NCBI GenBank assembly: GCA_913057175.1
Contig: CAJXNP010000008.1
Coordinates: 62,001-126,000 of the forward strand
Reading direction: 5' to 3'
Length of the DNA: 64,000 bases
Origin: an uncultured Cytophagales bacterium
GTDB lineage: Bacteria > Bacteroidota > Bacteroidia > Cytophagales > Cyclobacteriaceae
Position numbers and translations under genes: made by a program. Below, in pieces: positions 27,051 through 36,558 of this stretch; position 1 is the stretch's first letter, and each line of letters begins with the position of its first letter. The notes beneath the pieces were generated by a model. The model ran no database searches. It was not told the origin of the DNA and worked only from the letters and a program-made list of their open reading frames with translations.

Positions 27051-27087
27051 AATAAAAAAGTCAGGATTCTAATCAAAACCCTGACTT
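27051..27087 (-). terminator. Rho-independent terminator closing the ACIII/oxidase operon
   Basis: Minus-strand stem AAGTCAGG / CCTGACTT with a 14-nt loop followed by TTTTTTATT. It is 23 bp after the subunit IV stop and 9 bp before the SCO-like gene's start, so the latter group may be read by leak-through or its own promoter. Confidence 0.8.
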
Positions 27088-27109
27088 CATTCTATATTAT
27101 TTTCTTCAC

Positions 27110-27442
27110 TTAATAGATTGCATGAAATATCGCTCCTCCTTCATTGATCAAAGCGATAAGCAACCAGACAACGAATATCATGGGAATTAGAATTGACCAA
27201 ATTAGAGCTTTTACTTCATATTTTAAGTGCATAAATTCAGCTACAATGTAGAACGCTTTTACGATTGTCAGGGAGACAAAAACGGTGATTTTGAACCACT
27301 TCCATGATTCAGGAGCCATGTAGGCAATAGCAAACTCAGCAATTGTAATTACTGCCAAAATAATCGCCACCTTAACCAAAAGCCAAACCTTCGATTTATC
27401 AACCGGCTTTACTTCAACTGATGATTGTTCGTCTAAACCCAT
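27110..27442 (-). CDS. Cytochrome c oxidase subunit IV (caa3/aa3 type)
   Basis: A 110-residue protein with three helices, matching the small subunit IV (CtaF/COX4-pro, prokaryotic) family. It contains IVKAFYIVAEFMHLKYEVK, where the FMHLK motif is diagnostic. ATG 27442 is used; an upstream start would overlap subunit III and add an unlikely hydrophobic piece. It begins 5 bp after subunit III stops and is the last gene before the terminator. Confidence 0.85.
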   Translation of the reverse strand: MGLDEQSSVEVKPVDKSKVWLLVKVAIILAVITIAEFAIAYMAPESWKWFKITVFVSLTIVKAFYIVAEFMHLKYEVKALIWSILIPMIFVVWLLIALINEGGAIFHAIY

Positions 27443-27447
27443 AATTA

Positions 27448-28200
27448 TTATATCAAGTAAAAGAATGTAAATACAAATACCCAAACCAGGTCAACAAAGT
27501 GCCAGTAAAGACCAACTTTTTCCACCATTTCGTAATGGCCTCTTTTTTCCATCACACCAACAGAAACCTGGTAAAAAATGATAATATTAATGATCACTCC
27601 ACTTAAAACGTGCGTACCATGAAAGCCTGTAATAAAGAAAAACAGATCGGCAAATAGTTGGGGCCCGTACTCATTCATGTGCAGATTCGCGCCAGTAAAC
27701 AGAGTTCCATCCTGTAGCATAATTCCCCACCCTTCTTTTCCGGATCCGGTGATAAAGTGCGACCATTCCCATGCCTGACATCCAAGGAAAGCTATTCCAC
27801 CGATGATGGTCCAAAGCATCCATTTGATCACGCCTTGTCGATCCATTCTCGAACCGGCCTCAACGGCTAACACCATTGTCACACTACTCAAGATCAGGAC
27901 AAATGTCATGATGGCCACAAAGACTAATGGCAGTGAAATTCCATGCAAAAATGGCATCCCATCAAAAATCTTTTCGGGTATTGGCCAATATTCCTGGGAA
28001 GGAACAAAAGCATCCCTTGTACCTTCATAAGCAGGTTTACTGTACCTTAACAATCCATATGTAATCAATAATCCTGAAAAGGTAAGGGCATCCGAAAGCA
28101 GGAAAAACCACATCATGAGTTTTCCATAACTTGCCCTAAATGGAGAGACACCACCCTTCCATAAGTTTTTGATCTGTTGAGCTGTAGCTGTAGACGCCAT
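27448..28200 (-). CDS. Heme-copper oxidase subunit III (copy 2)
   Basis: A 250-residue protein with seven predicted helices. It shows the subunit III landmarks TGFHGTHVLSGVIINI and VGLYWHFVDLVWVFVFTFFY, close to COX3 family consensus. It stabilises subunit I and the proton path. A second, shorter subunit III gene lies immediately upstream, so the oxidase may contain two subunit III-like chains, as seen in several Bacteroidota caa3 operons. Confidence 0.9.
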   Translation of the reverse strand: MASTATAQQIKNLWKGGVSPFRASYGKLMMWFFLLSDALTFSGLLITYGLLRYSKPAYEGTRDAFVPSQEYWPIPEKIFDGMPFLHGISLPLVFVAIMTFVLILSSVTMVLAVEAGSRMDRQGVIKWMLWTIIGGIAFLGCQAWEWSHFITGSGKEGWGIMLQDGTLFTGANLHMNEYGPQLFADLFFFITGFHGTHVLSGVIINIIIFYQVSVGVMEKRGHYEMVEKVGLYWHFVDLVWVFVFTFFYLI

Positions 28201-28217
28201 CTATTTCAAATCTTTAA

Positions 28218-28805
28218 TTAAAAATTCAATAATAAGAATATATATAAATACAACCAAAGCGCCCCGAGAAAGTGCCAGTAAGTCACACACATCTCAATTT
28301 GATTAAGGCTTTTTGAATGTATTTTCATTTTAAATGAAGCTGCTAATACCACCGCTAAAAAAATTAACGCGCTGATAATGTGCAGACCATGTACCCCGGT
28401 GAATACATAGATAAATGAACCGGCAACATAATTACTGGTAAAGTAGATGTTATTTAATACTAATTCATCCCACGCCAGGTATTGCAATCCAAGAAACACC
28501 AATCCCAAAACAAGGGTCAGAGTTAGAAATGTTTTTATTTTCGATAATTCATCCTTCTTTGCATAATGATAAGCCATTTGCATAGTAGCGCTACTGATCA
28601 AAATTGTGATCGTAGAGTATAACAATGCTCCCGGTAACTGAATATCCTGAATAGCCCGCTCTGACGCCATCACGATGAAGGCGCTTGTGAAAGCTCCAAA
28701 CAACATGATAACCGTTCCGATGAACAGCCAAAGTGCAAATTTCTTTGGATGCATGGATAAGGTTTCCTTGGATCCCGTCATAGTATGTGCATTTTCATTT
28801 GTCAT
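28218..28805 (-). CDS. Heme-copper oxidase subunit III (copy 1, short form)
   Basis: A 195-residue, five-helix form of subunit III lacking the first two helices of the long type. Features are FTGVHGLHIISALIFL and IEMCVTYWHFLGALWLYLYI. ATG overlaps the ctaB stop by 4 bp, indicating translational coupling. It precedes the long subunit III by 17 bp. Short subunit III is typical of quinol oxidases and caa3 operons. Confidence 0.9.
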   Translation of the reverse strand: MTNENAHTMTGSKETLSMHPKKFALWLFIGTVIMLFGAFTSAFIVMASERAIQDIQLPGALLYSTITILISSATMQMAYHYAKKDELSKIKTFLTLTLVLGLVFLGLQYLAWDELVLNNIYFTSNYVAGSFIYVFTGVHGLHIISALIFLAVVLAASFKMKIHSKSLNQIEMCVTYWHFLGALWLYLYIFLLLNF

Positions 28806-29701
28806 ACCTTGTCCATCAAATAAGCGATCTGTATGATCGGTAAGTACAGAAATGATCCAAACATGATCCGCATAGCAGATTTCCTGGAATTATCACGCAT
28901 CAGCTTAAAGGTCTGAGCCAAAAACAACACCCCGCACACCGTGGCAATTATCGCGGAGTTCATCCCTGTAAGGCCAAACTTTGCAGGAAGTAACCCGAAC
29001 GGCAATAAAAACAGTGTATAAATCATAATGTTCACCGCTGTTTTAAAATCTTTCTTTCCTTCTCCAGGTAAAAGTTTAAAACCTGCTCTTTTATAATCTT
29101 CATCAGCAATCCATGCAATCGCCCAGAAATGTGGGAACTGCCAGATAAACTGGATGCCAAAAATGATCAATGCCTCATAAGATATCGTTCCGGTGAAAGC
29201 TACCCATCCCAACAATGGAGGTAATGCACCGGGAATGGCCCCTACAAACACCGCTATTGGTCCTACTCTTTTCAATGGAGTGTATACAAATGCATACAAA
29301 ATAAAGGATACAACAGAAAGTGCAAATGTGAGCTGATTAGTAAATACAATCAAAATGAATGAGCTAATTACCAAGAGAATGATCGAAAATATCCAGGCCT
29401 CACCTATTGATATCTTTTCTGTAGGAAGTGGACGGTTTTTTGTCCTTTTCATTAGCTTATCGTAGTCCTTTTCAAGGATCTGGTTGATGGTGACGGCTGA
29501 TCCTGACATAAGAATGGCGCCAATGCAAAAGAAAACAAACATCGACCAGTCTACGTGCGACCGGCTTGACAGGATGTACCCAAATCCCGATGAAAAAGCC
29601 ACCAGGAAAGACAGTCTGAACTTGATTAATTCAAAATAAGCACCAACTTTACTCAGTATAACCCTTCCAGCGTTTAATTTGTCTACCGTGCTTGCTATCA
29701 T
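28802..29701 (-). CDS. ctaB: Protoheme IX farnesyltransferase
   Basis: Inner-membrane UbiA-family enzyme (299 residues, about nine helices) that converts heme b to heme O for the aa3/bo3 site. The first Asp-rich motif is NQILEKDYDKLMKRTKNRPL (about 78-97), and the second active region includes AWIADEDYKRAGFKLLPG. It lies inside the oxidase operon between subunit I and the short subunit III. No CtaA (heme A synthase) gene is in the window, so heme A synthesis must be encoded elsewhere. Confidence 0.92.
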   Translation of the reverse strand: MIASTVDKLNAGRVILSKVGAYFELIKFRLSFLVAFSSGFGYILSSRSHVDWSMFVFFCIGAILMSGSAVTINQILEKDYDKLMKRTKNRPLPTEKISIGEAWIFSIILLVISSFILIVFTNQLTFALSVVSFILYAFVYTPLKRVGPIAVFVGAIPGALPPLLGWVAFTGTISYEALIIFGIQFIWQFPHFWAIAWIADEDYKRAGFKLLPGEGKKDFKTAVNIMIYTLFLLPFGLLPAKFGLTGMNSAIIATVCGVLFLAQTFKLMRDNSRKSAMRIMFGSFLYLPIIQIAYLMDKV

Positions 29702-29757
29702 TATTTACTTCTTCTTTACAATATGTTTCTTGAAATAATAATGTTTATCAATTTAGG

Positions 29758-31617
29758 CTAGTGTCCGTGACTTTCTTCTTCGACCTTCATGTTCTTCAAT
29801 TCTTCCTCCTCAGCAATCAATTCATTCTCATGAGGTAAATTTGACTCCTTTGTTTCAGAAAACGGAACCGTTTGAAGGATAAAGTCCTCTGCTGCTCCAG
29901 GCTTACTGTAATCGTAAGGCCATCTGTAAACAATTGGAATTTCCCCAGGCCAGTTTCCATGACCGGGAACTCTCGGTGTCGTCCACTCGATGGTATTTGA
30001 TCTCCATGGGTTTGCAGGTGCTTTTTTTCCTCTGAACATGCTGTAGAAGAAGTTAAAAAGGAATATAAATTGTGCACAAAACGTTACGATTGCTGCAATA
30101 CTTACCAATGAATTCAGATCCGTAAACATATTGAAAGCATCGAAATTCGTAAATGAATAATACCTTCTGGGAAATCCTGCAATACCAATATAGTGTAGCG
30201 GGAAGAATACCAAATACACCCCGGCAAATGTCAACCAAAAATGAATATAACCAAGCTTGGAATCCATCATCCTGCCAAACATTTTCGGGAACCAGTGATA
30301 GACCCCGGCTAACATTCCAAAGAAAGAGGCACTACCCATTACCAGGTGAAAGTGTGCAACAACAAAATAGGTGTCGTGTAATTGAATATCGATAGCCGAG
30401 TTCCCCAGAAATATGCCCGTGAGACCACCGGATATAAAGAAAGACACCAGTCCTATTGAAAACATCATTGCCGGTGTAAATACAATATTTCCTTTCCACA
30501 AGGTGGTGAGGTAGTTAAACACTTTCACAGCAGATGGTATTGCAATGATCAATGTCAGCAACATAAATATGGATCCAAGAAAAGGATTCATCCCAGTCAC
30601 AAACATGTGGTGCGCCCAGACAATAAAGGAAAGGACGGTAATTCCCAGCATGGAAATGATCATGGCTTTGTAACCAAAAATCGGCTTTCTGGAGTTTGTA
30701 GCTATAATTTCTGAAGTTATCCCCAATGCAGGTAGCAAAACGATGTACACTTCAGGGTGCCCAAGGAACCAGAATAAGTGCTGGAATAAGATCGGGCTTC
30801 CTCCCATTTGTGGAAGGGCCTCGCCGTTGATAAATATTTCAGATAAATAAAAGCTCGTTCCAAATGTTCTGTCAAAAATTAATAGCAAAGCCGCAGCGAC
30901 TAAAACCGGGAATGAAAGTAACCCAATGATCGCAGTAAGGAAAAACGACCATATTGTCAGAGGAAGCTTGCTAAACGACATTCCTCTTGTGCGAAGGTTG
31001 ATAATGGTCGTAATGTAATTTACTCCACCGAGCAAAATGGAAACTATAAAAAACACCATCGCCACCAACCACAGCGTCATCCCCAAACCTGAACCTGACA
31101 TTGCCTGAGGCAACGCGCTAAGTGGTGGGTAAATAACCCATCCTCCGGACGCAGGACCAGTAGGAATAAAAATGGAAATAAACATGACCACACTTGATAG
31201 GAAAAAGAACCAGTATGAGAGCATGTTCAAAAATCCAGATGCCATATCCCTCGCACCGATTTGCAACGGAATAAGGAAATTGCTAAATGTTCCGCTCAAT
31301 CCCGCAGTCAGTACAAAAAACACCATGATCGTACCATGCATGGTCACGAGTGCAAGATAGAATTCTGGATCCAGCTTACCGGTCGGTGTTATCCAACCTC
31401 CAAGTATTGGACGCAGAAACTCAAGGTTCATATCAGGAAACCCCAGCTGTAACCGAAAGATAATCGACATGGCACCACCAATTAGTGCCCAGAAAATCCC
31501 CGTAATCAGGTATTGCTTGGCAATCGTTTTATGATCCTGAGAAAATACATACTTGGTTATAAATGTTTCCTTATGTTCATGATCATGCGAGTGATCCATT
31601 GATTCTGTCGATGACAT
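29758..31617 (-). CDS. ctaD: Cytochrome c oxidase subunit I
   Basis: Catalytic subunit (619 residues, 12 core helices). Ligands for heme a, heme a3 and CuB are visible: LVTMHGTIMVF (first His), WFLGHPEVYIV (CuB His and the Glu of the proton path), WAHHMFVTGMNP (CuB His pair) and HDTYFVVAHFHLV (His ligands of a3 and a). The GHPEVY glutamate indicates an A1-type enzyme. N- and C-terminal extensions are His/Glu-rich and cytoplasmic. It follows ctaC by 30 bp in the ACIII operon. Confidence 0.95.
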   Translation of the reverse strand: MSSTESMDHSHDHEHKETFITKYVFSQDHKTIAKQYLITGIFWALIGGAMSIIFRLQLGFPDMNLEFLRPILGGWITPTGKLDPEFYLALVTMHGTIMVFFVLTAGLSGTFSNFLIPLQIGARDMASGFLNMLSYWFFFLSSVVMFISIFIPTGPASGGWVIYPPLSALPQAMSGSGLGMTLWLVAMVFFIVSILLGGVNYITTIINLRTRGMSFSKLPLTIWSFFLTAIIGLLSFPVLVAAALLLIFDRTFGTSFYLSEIFINGEALPQMGGSPILFQHLFWFLGHPEVYIVLLPALGITSEIIATNSRKPIFGYKAMIISMLGITVLSFIVWAHHMFVTGMNPFLGSIFMLLTLIIAIPSAVKVFNYLTTLWKGNIVFTPAMMFSIGLVSFFISGGLTGIFLGNSAIDIQLHDTYFVVAHFHLVMGSASFFGMLAGVYHWFPKMFGRMMDSKLGYIHFWLTFAGVYLVFFPLHYIGIAGFPRRYYSFTNFDAFNMFTDLNSLVSIAAIVTFCAQFIFLFNFFYSMFRGKKAPANPWRSNTIEWTTPRVPGHGNWPGEIPIVYRWPYDYSKPGAAEDFILQTVPFSETKESNLPHENELIAEEEELKNMKVEEESHGH

Positions 31618-31647
31618 AGTTATATATATTGTGTCTTTAACTCCTCT

Positions 31648-32682
31648 TTATTGTGCAATATTTGCTTTTACCATAGCCAGTTCTTTCATATCCGAAGGAA
31701 CCTTTGACAGATAATCCGGATTTTTTGACAACCAGGATTCCTGTTCCGCATACCACTTATCATATTCTTCCGGCTCATGCACCACGACAATCAATCTCAT
31801 GGAGAAGTGCCCTCTACCGCAAATTTCAGTACAAGCTAATTCATAGTTAAAATCAGGATTTCCGGTTTCAGCCCTCATTTCCTCTGTTGTTTTAGTAGGA
31901 GTAAAAGCAAATCTGGTCGGCATTCCCGGTACAGCATCCATTTTGACCCTAAAGTGAGGCAAATAAAAGCTATGAAGGACATCCCTTGCTCTGATCTTGA
32001 TTTCAACCGGCCTTCCTTTTGGTAAATGAAGCTCACGAGGTGAGAAATCATCAAATGAGGCTCTGTCATTAAAGTTCATTCCAAATGCATTCACCGCATC
32101 AATCAGACGATAATCATAGCCTCCCAGCTCCTTGTCTTTTCCAGGATACCTTACCTTCCAGGCAAACTGATATCCCATTACTTCAATAACTTCCGCATCT
32201 TTAGGAGCAGGTTGCATGACTTTATTCCAAACCAATAAACCATACAACACCAGACCAGCTAAAGCAATGGCCGGCACCACCGTCCAAATGATTTCAAGTT
32301 TAGTGTTATCAGGATAGAATAAAGCTTTTCGCTTTTCTGAGAATTGATATTTGAATGGAAACCAGAATAACAGGATTTGAGTAATAATAAAAACTACTCC
32401 GGTAATCACCATCGTCCACCAGAATAGCTGATCAGTAGTAACTCCGTGTTCTGACGCTACAGGAAGATTATAATTATCAAACTCTTTAACAGAATACCAA
32501 ATCAATAAGACAAAACTTGTTACCAGGAAAACTACCATGAGAGCGGCATTTACCTTGTTGCTATTTCCTGATCGTTCATCCTTTTTCCCCCTGATTACTT
32601 CAACTAATGTATGCAATCTGAAAAGTGCTACCAGGATGGCAGATATCAGGAATAATGCTAATACAATCACAAAACCGGTCAT
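31648..32682 (-). CDS. ctaC: Cytochrome c oxidase subunit II (CuA, no fused cytochrome c)
   Basis: A 344-residue protein with three N-terminal helices (about 3-20, 48-65, 90-110; one more than usual) plus the TM near 135-155, then the cupredoxin CuA domain. Ligands are visible as CTEICGRGHFSMRL (CxxxC, His, Met) and the upstream His in DVLHSFYLPHFRVK. No CxxCH heme motif is present, so this is aa3- rather than caa3-type, and electrons must come from a separate cytochrome c, probably ActE/ActA hemes of the neighbouring ACIII. Confidence 0.93.
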   Translation of the reverse strand: MTGFVIVLALFLISAILVALFRLHTLVEVIRGKKDERSGNSNKVNAALMVVFLVTSFVLLIWYSVKEFDNYNLPVASEHGVTTDQLFWWTMVITGVVFIITQILLFWFPFKYQFSEKRKALFYPDNTKLEIIWTVVPAIALAGLVLYGLLVWNKVMQPAPKDAEVIEVMGYQFAWKVRYPGKDKELGGYDYRLIDAVNAFGMNFNDRASFDDFSPRELHLPKGRPVEIKIRARDVLHSFYLPHFRVKMDAVPGMPTRFAFTPTKTTEEMRAETGNPDFNYELACTEICGRGHFSMRLIVVVHEPEEYDKWYAEQESWLSKNPDYLSKVPSDMKELAMVKANIAQ

Positions 32683-32695
32683 ACTACAATATTAT

Positions 32696-33982
32696 CTAAA
32701 TATGGTGATGTAAACTTTCTTTTAACATAGGATGGTTTCTGGCTACCAGCGGCGCTTTTGACAATCCACTCAAAATTACTGTCAGAAATCCTGCGAAGAA
32801 CAATAAAATAACTCCTATTTCCATGAAGCCAATCGCTCCGTTTTCTCCAAGCGTTCCAGGGGTCATCATCAAATAGAAATCCATCCAATGTCCAAACAAC
32901 AGAACTACACATACCAGCTTAAGGAAAATTTTATGTCTTTTAGCATCTCTGGTCATAAGAAACAGAAATGGAAACACAAAGTTCACAAATATGTTTGCAT
33001 AAAATATCCATGAATAATTATGACTCTGCAATCTTTCTATGAAGTAAACTGTTTCTTCAGGGATGTTGGCATAATAGATCAGCATAAACTGGGAGAACCA
33101 GATATAGGTCCAAAATATGCTGAATCCAAATATAAATTTACCCAGATCATGTAAATGGCTGGAACTTAACTGTGGAAAATATCCGAAATCATGTAAATAA
33201 ACGAGTAGTAAGGTAATGGCTGCCAATCCTGCCACAAACCATGAGGCAAAATTATACCAACCAAACATGGTGCTAAACCAGTGTGTGTCGATTGAAAGTA
33301 CCCAGTCCCATGCTGAAGTAGAAGATGTAACAGCAAAAATGACAAGAAATATAGCTGACAGGGACCTCATCTTGAACCAGTATTGATTTCCTCCATCGAT
33401 GTCTTCTTTAAGTGAATTGGTTCGGATCAATTTCCACATGAACCACCATAACAAGAAATACGCTACCATTCTTATCAAAAAGAACATTTCATTGAGATAT
33501 CCATGTTTTCCTGCAATGATCGAATCATAGTTCGGATTAGGAGATCCATCTTCCAAAAATTCATTGTATAATGAGTGATCTAACCAGTGGAAAATATGAA
33601 AATGATGAGGCGCTGTATAATTGGTGATAAAGAATAATCCCAACATTAGCAATCCACCAATGGGTAACCAGTTTCCAAATGCCTCCGGAACTCTTTTAAA
33701 GTAGGCTGACCAACCGGCTTGTGAAGCATTATTAAAAGCTACAAAAAATACTCCTATCACTGCTATCCCAACAAAATACACACTGTTTATCCATAGATTT
33801 ACATACAATCGGTGGATCCAGTGGAAAGCATGTCCTCCTTCCTCACCAGACTCATGTCCATGTCCGTGACCACCAAATTGGACAAAAAGAATCCCAATGA
33901 TGATTGCCACAATACCAGCTAAAGCAACATAAACTAGGCTTTTTTTGGCTTTAGCTGAAAATATAAATTTATCTTCTGACAT
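32696..33982 (-). CDS. actF: ACIII subunit ActF, NrfD-like quinone-side protein
   Basis: A 428-residue polytopic membrane subunit with about ten helices, annotated in Bacteroidota as quinol:cytochrome c oxidoreductase quinone-binding subunit 2. The N-terminus has a cytoplasmic Lys-rich segment and a His-rich loop (GGHGHGHESGEEGGHAFHW). It is paralogous to ActC. ACIII replaces the bc1 complex by taking electrons from menaquinol. It is sixth in actABCDEF, 14 bp before ctaC, so complex and oxidase are made from one message. Confidence 0.9.
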   Translation of the reverse strand: MSEDKFIFSAKAKKSLVYVALAGIVAIIIGILFVQFGGHGHGHESGEEGGHAFHWIHRLYVNLWINSVYFVGIAVIGVFFVAFNNASQAGWSAYFKRVPEAFGNWLPIGGLLMLGLFFITNYTAPHHFHIFHWLDHSLYNEFLEDGSPNPNYDSIIAGKHGYLNEMFFLIRMVAYFLLWWFMWKLIRTNSLKEDIDGGNQYWFKMRSLSAIFLVIFAVTSSTSAWDWVLSIDTHWFSTMFGWYNFASWFVAGLAAITLLLVYLHDFGYFPQLSSSHLHDLGKFIFGFSIFWTYIWFSQFMLIYYANIPEETVYFIERLQSHNYSWIFYANIFVNFVFPFLFLMTRDAKRHKIFLKLVCVVLLFGHWMDFYLMMTPGTLGENGAIGFMEIGVILLFFAGFLTVILSGLSKAPLVARNHPMLKESLHHHI

Positions 33983-34001
33983 AATTGCTTACAATAATGT
34001 T

Positions 34002-34631
34002 TTAATTCTGATTCTGAAGAGTTTGAACATACCTGACTATTTTCCATCGGTCTTCATAGCTCACTTGTGAACCATGTGCTCCCATTCTACCTTTTCCCAT
34101 GGTAATGACATGAAAAACATATCCTTCTGACAAATCCTTTACCCTACCCACATTGTAAGGTGGAACACCTTTGAAAACCACACCGACTTTACCATCGCCC
34201 TGACCGTTCTCTCCATGGCAGTGCACGCAAAATCTCGCATAAAGCTCTTTTCCCTGATTGATAACTTCGGTTGTAGAATCAAGTGGATTTGTAAGAATTC
34301 TTCCGGCCAATTCAACACTATCCTTTGGTATTCTGTAAGGCAGGTACCCGTCTTCTGTTCTTTTTACCGTGCCCGGAACAGGTTCCCGCATATTCATATT
34401 GTGGGGATTGTTAACATTGGTATTGAAATACTCCCCCTTTTCATCAATCCTACTGCTCAACCACTTCCCTTCACTTTCATCTGTTATTTGCGAAAGACCT
34501 TCATAAGGTACGGAGTGATACATGTTTGGTGCGTATTCCACTCCAGGATGATCGTCCTTAGCTCTACACGAAGAGAAAATCTGGACAATCACCAATATTA
34601 CAATCGCTGAAATTATATTATTTCTAAGCAT
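34002..34631 (-). CDS. actE: ACIII subunit ActE, monoheme cytochrome c lipoprotein
   Basis: A 209-residue protein with a lipoprotein signal (VQIFSSCRAKD, lipobox FSSC) and one heme c site, CVHCHGENGQGDGKVG (about 135-150). The distal axial Met is likely in VITMGKGRMGAHG. It hands electrons from ActA to subunit II or a carrier. It follows actD by 14 bp and precedes actF by 19 bp. Confidence 0.9.
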   Translation of the reverse strand: MLRNNIISAIVILVIVQIFSSCRAKDDHPGVEYAPNMYHSVPYEGLSQITDESEGKWLSSRIDEKGEYFNTNVNNPHNMNMREPVPGTVKRTEDGYLPYRIPKDSVELAGRILTNPLDSTTEVINQGKELYARFCVHCHGENGQGDGKVGVVFKGVPPYNVGRVKDLSEGYVFHVITMGKGRMGAHGSQVSYEDRWKIVRYVQTLQNQN

Positions 34632-34645
34632 TCGATATACTTATT

Positions 34646-35173
34646 TTATTCAAAAGTTTTTTCATTAACTTCAACAGCGCCACTATCCTGCAATACCTTT
34701 TTAATAGCATCTTTTTTTGATGAATTTGTAGCAAGATCTATAGCCATCACATGTTTATCGTCAGTTATCCTGACATCAAATATCCTGGGTTGTTTATAAG
34801 GTTTTAAATTGCTCACTGCAAAGAAAGTTCCTACCATTCCCAAAGCGCTCAATAAAACTGTCAGCTCAAATGTAACGGGTACGAAAGTAGGTAGGGAAGC
34901 AAAGTTCTTACCTCCAATGATCATTGGCCAGTCGACACCCAACATCCAGAATTGCATGGTCAGGGCAAGGGTTGTTCCCAAAGCGCCAAACATAAATGCT
35001 ACAATCGTCAGTCTCGATCTTTTGTACCCAAGCGCTTCATCCAAACCATGGACGGGAAATGGAGAAAACACTTCTTCTATTTTCACTCCTGCTCCCTTAA
35101 CTTTTTTTACAGCTTTGATCAAAACATCTTCATCGCTGTATACACCCAATATGTAGTTTTTTCCAGTATCCAT
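34646..35173 (-). CDS. actD: ACIII subunit ActD (DUF3341)
   Basis: A 175-residue membrane subunit of the DUF3341 family. The N-terminal soluble ferredoxin-like domain includes YILGVYSDEDVLIKAVKKVK and FSPFPVHGLDEALG, followed by two helices (about 55-80 and 100-125) and a C-terminal tail. It carries no cofactor. It starts 1 bp after actC ends, so translation is tightly coupled. Confidence 0.92.
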   Translation of the reverse strand: MDTGKNYILGVYSDEDVLIKAVKKVKGAGVKIEEVFSPFPVHGLDEALGYKRSRLTIVAFMFGALGTTLALTMQFWMLGVDWPMIIGGKNFASLPTFVPVTFELTVLLSALGMVGTFFAVSNLKPYKQPRIFDVRITDDKHVMAIDLATNSSKKDAIKKVLQDSGAVEVNEKTFE

Positions 35174-35174
35174 C

Positions 35175-36548
35175 TTATTTTTCTCCCTTTTCAGTAGTTG
35201 TATGAGCTTTAATGATACTTTTTACCTCAGCCATGTTTATCACAGGGAAAAACTTAGCAAAAAGGAAAAACAATGTAAAGAACAATCCAAATGTGAACAC
35301 ATAGTCTCCTATGTCGTAAAGTGTCGGACTGAATTTTGCCCAACTAGAAGGAATATAGTCTCTATGCAAAGACGTCACAATAATCACAAATCTTTCAAAC
35401 CACATTCCGATATTCACCACGATTGATAAAATGAAAGTTGCAACCAAACTTGTACGGATCTTTTTAAACCAGAACAACTGTGGAGAGATCACATTACAAG
35501 TCATCATGGTCCAGTAGGCCCATGAATAAGGACCAAACATTCTGTTTAAAAATGCATATTGCTCAGCTGGTACACCAGAATACCACGCCATGAAGAACTC
35601 AGTGATGTAGGCAATTCCTACTATCGATCCAGTCACAAGAATAATAATATTCATCAATTCAATATGGCCGATAGTGATGTAATCTTCTAATTTATAGACC
35701 TTCCTGGTGATCAGCATCAGGGTAAGCACCATGGCAAATCCCGAAAAGATCGCTCCCGCTACAAAATATGGTGGAAAGATGGTTGTGTGCCAACCAGGAA
35801 TAACAGATGTTGCAAAGTCGAATGATACAATTGTGTGAACAGAAAGTACCAGAGGAGTTGCCAATCCAGCTAATATCAATGAAACTGTCTCATACCTTGA
35901 CCAGTCCTTTGCTCCACCAGTCCAGCCGAAGCTCAATGCTCCATAAATTATTTTAGATACTTTATTTTTTGCTCTATCCCTAATCGTTGCAAAATCAGGA
36001 ATCAAGCCTAGATACCAAAATACCAGTGAAACGGTAAAATATGTTGAAATAGCAAATACATCCCATAAAAGAGGTGAATTGAAGTTCACCCAAAGGGAAC
36101 CAAATGTGTTAGGCAACGGAAGCACCCAATAAAAACCTACCCAAAGGCGACCCATATGAATCAATGGGAAAAATGCTGCGCAAAGAACAGCAAAGATGGT
36201 CATTGCTTCTGCCGCCCTGTTAATAGACATTCTCCACTTCTGTCTAAACAATAAAAGAATGGCTGAAATCAGCGTACCTGCGTGACCAATACCCACCCAC
36301 CAGACGAAGTTGGTAATATCCCAGGCCCATCCAATGGTTTTGTTCAATCCCCACATTCCTATTCCATCCCAAATGGTATAGTATAAAGTAAACCCTCCGA
36401 ATCCCAATAATAGAAGGGAAGCCAATACAGCCAACATCCAGGTTTTTGGTGGAGCTGCCTCGACCCTGATGCAAATATCTTCCGTAACATCTGCTACGGT
36501 TTTTCCGCTGGTGACGAGGGGGGTTCTTACTGATGAAACAACTTCCAT
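35175..36548 (-). CDS. actC: ACIII subunit ActC (NrfD-like menaquinol-binding)
   Basis: A 457-residue NrfD/PsrC-family membrane protein with about ten helices; landmarks are [20 protein letters not shown] and [16 protein letters not shown]. It provides the quinol oxidation site and possible proton path in ACIII. Gene order actB-actC-actD and 10-bp spacing from actB match the Rhodothermus and Flavobacterium operons. Confidence 0.93.
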   Translation of the reverse strand: MEVVSSVRTPLVTSGKTVADVTEDICIRVEAAPPKTWMLAVLASLLLLGFGGFTLYYTIWDGIGMWGLNKTIGWAWDITNFVWWVGIGHAGTLISAILLLFRQKWRMSINRAAEAMTIFAVLCAAFFPLIHMGRLWVGFYWVLPLPNTFGSLWVNFNSPLLWDVFAISTYFTVSLVFWYLGLIPDFATIRDRAKNKVSKIIYGALSFGWTGGAKDWSRYETVSLILAGLATPLVLSVHTIVSFDFATSVIPGWHTTIFPPYFVAGAIFSGFAMVLTLMLITRKVYKLEDYITIGHIELMNIIILVTGSIVGIAYITEFFMAWYSGVPAEQYAFLNRMFGPYSWAYWTMMTCNVISPQLFWFKKIRTSLVATFILSIVVNIGMWFERFVIIVTSLHRDYIPSSWAKFSPTLYDIGDYVFTFGLFFTLFFLFAKFFPVINMAEVKSIIKAHTTTEKGEK

Positions 36549-36558
36549 AAATATTATC

